Positions 8,394 through 8,873 of a stretch of DNA of 8,873 nucleotides are shown piece after piece. Origin of the DNA: Candidatus Pacearchaeota archaeon (GTDB lineage: Archaea > Nanoarchaeota > Nanoarchaeia > Pacearchaeales > GW2011-AR1); the NCBI GenBank assembly GCA_002690445.1, contig NZER01000325.1, positions 1 to 8,873 on the forward strand. The letters run 5' to 3'. Below the pieces are notes generated by a model. That model ran no database searches, was not told where the DNA came from, and saw nothing but the letters and a program-made list of their open reading frames with translations. A program made the translations under genes and the position numbers. Each line of letters starts with the position of its first letter. Position 1 is the first letter of the stretch.

Positions 8394-8738
8394 ATGTTAA
8401 AGATAGAAAACAACCTAAACGAAAAAGAGATTAAGTCTCTCATAGAGCTTCTCGCTGATTTTACCGCAGTAGAAGAAATTATTATTGATGACGTAGAGAT
8501 TCGCGTTCGCGGTCGCAAAGGTCATTCTGGTGGCCTTCACGGTTCAGCGGTTTACCGCACCAATGACATTCGCACCATCTACTCACACGCACACGCCAAG
8601 TGTGTAGAGGCTGAAAAGGCCGTGAATGAGATCCGCAATCGTGCCACTTTAGAATCCGATAGTGCTGGAGAGCACTCTAAAAACGAGGGTTCTAAAGGCA
8701 CGAAAGTGCTTACCTATGAAGAAAGCATGGAAAGATAA
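8394..8738 (+). CDS. Hypothetical 114-residue protein
   Basis: Leaderless-type start 5 bases after the -10. The N-terminal part has a helix (NEKEIKSLIELLADFTAVEE) followed by a strand (IIIDDVEIRVRGRKG), then a His/Gly segment (HSGGLHGSAVYRTND), a helix (AHAKCVEAEKAVNEIRNRA) and a polar tail (SDSAGEHSKNEGSKG). The tail codons overlap the second nested hairpin, and SAGEHSKNEGS resembles GAGEHLKNEGS encoded in frame after the stop of the gene at 2897. No family is recognised. The next gene starts 54 bases after its stop. Confidence 0.8.
   Translation: MLKIENNLNEKEIKSLIELLADFTAVEEIIIDDVEIRVRGRKGHSGGLHGSAVYRTNDIRTIYSHAHAKCVEAEKAVNEIRNRATLESDSAGEHSKNEGSKGTKVLTYEESMER
8647..8697 (+). ncRNA. Nested hairpin element, copy 2 (inside a CDS)
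   Basis: An 11-pair outer stem (8647-8657 with 8687-8697, one G-U) encloses AGTGCT/AGCACT (8661-8666 with 8671-8676) with loop GGAG. The joining strand CTAAAAACGA is nearly the same as in copy 1 (3075-3114). Here it overlaps codons of the 8394 gene. Confidence 0.45.
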
Positions 8739-8749
8739 AAAAGTTTAAT

Positions 8750-8772
8750 GGTAGGACTACAGATGTCCCACC
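8750..8772. promoter_or_regulatory. Operator-like inverted repeat 2 (GGTAGGAC-N7-GTCCCACC)
   Basis: Eight-base arms with one mismatch around a 7-base spacer, covering the position where a -35 box would be for the next promoter. It shares TGTCCCACCTAGT (inverse) with 8256-8268. Confidence 0.45.
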
Positions 8773-8780
8773 TAGTATGC

Positions 8781-8786
8781 TATACT
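8781..8786 (+). promoter_or_regulatory. -10 box for the last gene, no good -35
   Basis: TATACT with TGC extended -10, 6 bases before the ATG at 8793. No TTGACA lies upstream; the dyad at 8750-8772 takes its place, so this promoter may need an activator. Confidence 0.6.
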
Positions 8787-8792
8787 AAACGC

Positions 8793-8873
8793 ATGATAAT
8801 TAAAACAGATATGAAAAACAAAGAAAACCACTACTACACAGAGCTTCACACTACGGGCTTCAAGTACACCAAC
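8793..8873 (+). CDS. Hypothetical protein, 5' part (runs off window)
   Basis: ATG 8793 lies 6 bases after an extended -10 box, matching the leaderless geometry of the region, and the frame stays open to the right edge. The visible 27 residues are MIIKTDMKNKENHYYTELHT and TGFKYTN. An internal ATG six codons later (8811) is the alternative start. There is too little sequence to assign a family. The promoter lacks a normal -35 box and has a dyad instead, so its control may differ from the other genes. Confidence 0.6.
   Translation, partial: MIIKTDMKNKENHYYTELHTTGFKYTN

Overview
The window looks like an early or accessory region of a bacteriophage genome, or a closely related phage-like element, of moderate to low GC content. 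Almost everything is on the + strand. About 33 very small protein genes are packed with overlaps or gaps of a few bases. Two adjacent tRNA genes (Cys, Asp) carry encoded CCA ends. The few recognisable families fit a mobile element: a GP88-family protein, a DUF2958 protein, small four-cysteine zinc-binding proteins, and two basic proteins resembling the ArfA ribosome-rescue tail. I see no structural, packaging, integrase or polymerase gene. The host cannot be named: promoters are ordinary bacterial -35/-10 type and downstream cistrons often have Shine-Dalgarno sites, but GP88 alone does not fix a host clade.

Layout: 1-647, end of an ArfA-like gene, an overlapping 59-residue protein and a DUF2958 gene. 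686-1352, a four-gene unit. 1353-1753, a 400-base non-coding block with a hairpin, a GC palindrome and a phased array of inverted repeats. 1754-2744, five overlapping genes including two zinc-binding proteins. 2897-3734, small single-gene units and the second ArfA-like gene. 3745-5298, a 169-residue unknown, GP88 and two tiny genes. 5306-5458, tRNAs. 5459-5765, a second copy of the non-coding block. 5766-7331, more small genes, including paralogs of earlier ones. 7483-8213, three genes of visibly different base composition. 8394-8873, two further genes, the last running off the window.

The striking content is regulatory. Seventeen TTGACA-like/TATATT-like promoters occur, sixteen with a 17-base spacer, and nearly all place the ATG 5-8 bases after the -10 box, so the first gene of each unit should be translated from a leaderless mRNA. 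Internal genes use Shine-Dalgarno sites or stop/start coupling. Six exact DnaA-box-like sites (TTATTCACA read on the - strand) lie upstream; the nearest one to each of five -35 boxes is exactly 8 or 18 bases away, one helical turn apart. GC-rich palindromes separate units, three of them centred about 29 bases before the next -35. A roughly 210-base module with TTTGTCNNTCA sites at 25/15/15(/15/25) spacing occurs twice, and its core motif occurs a third time inverted. A nested hairpin with compensatory changes occurs twice. Many genes are paralog pairs, so the region seems to have grown by duplication of self-contained promoter-gene cassettes under shared control.
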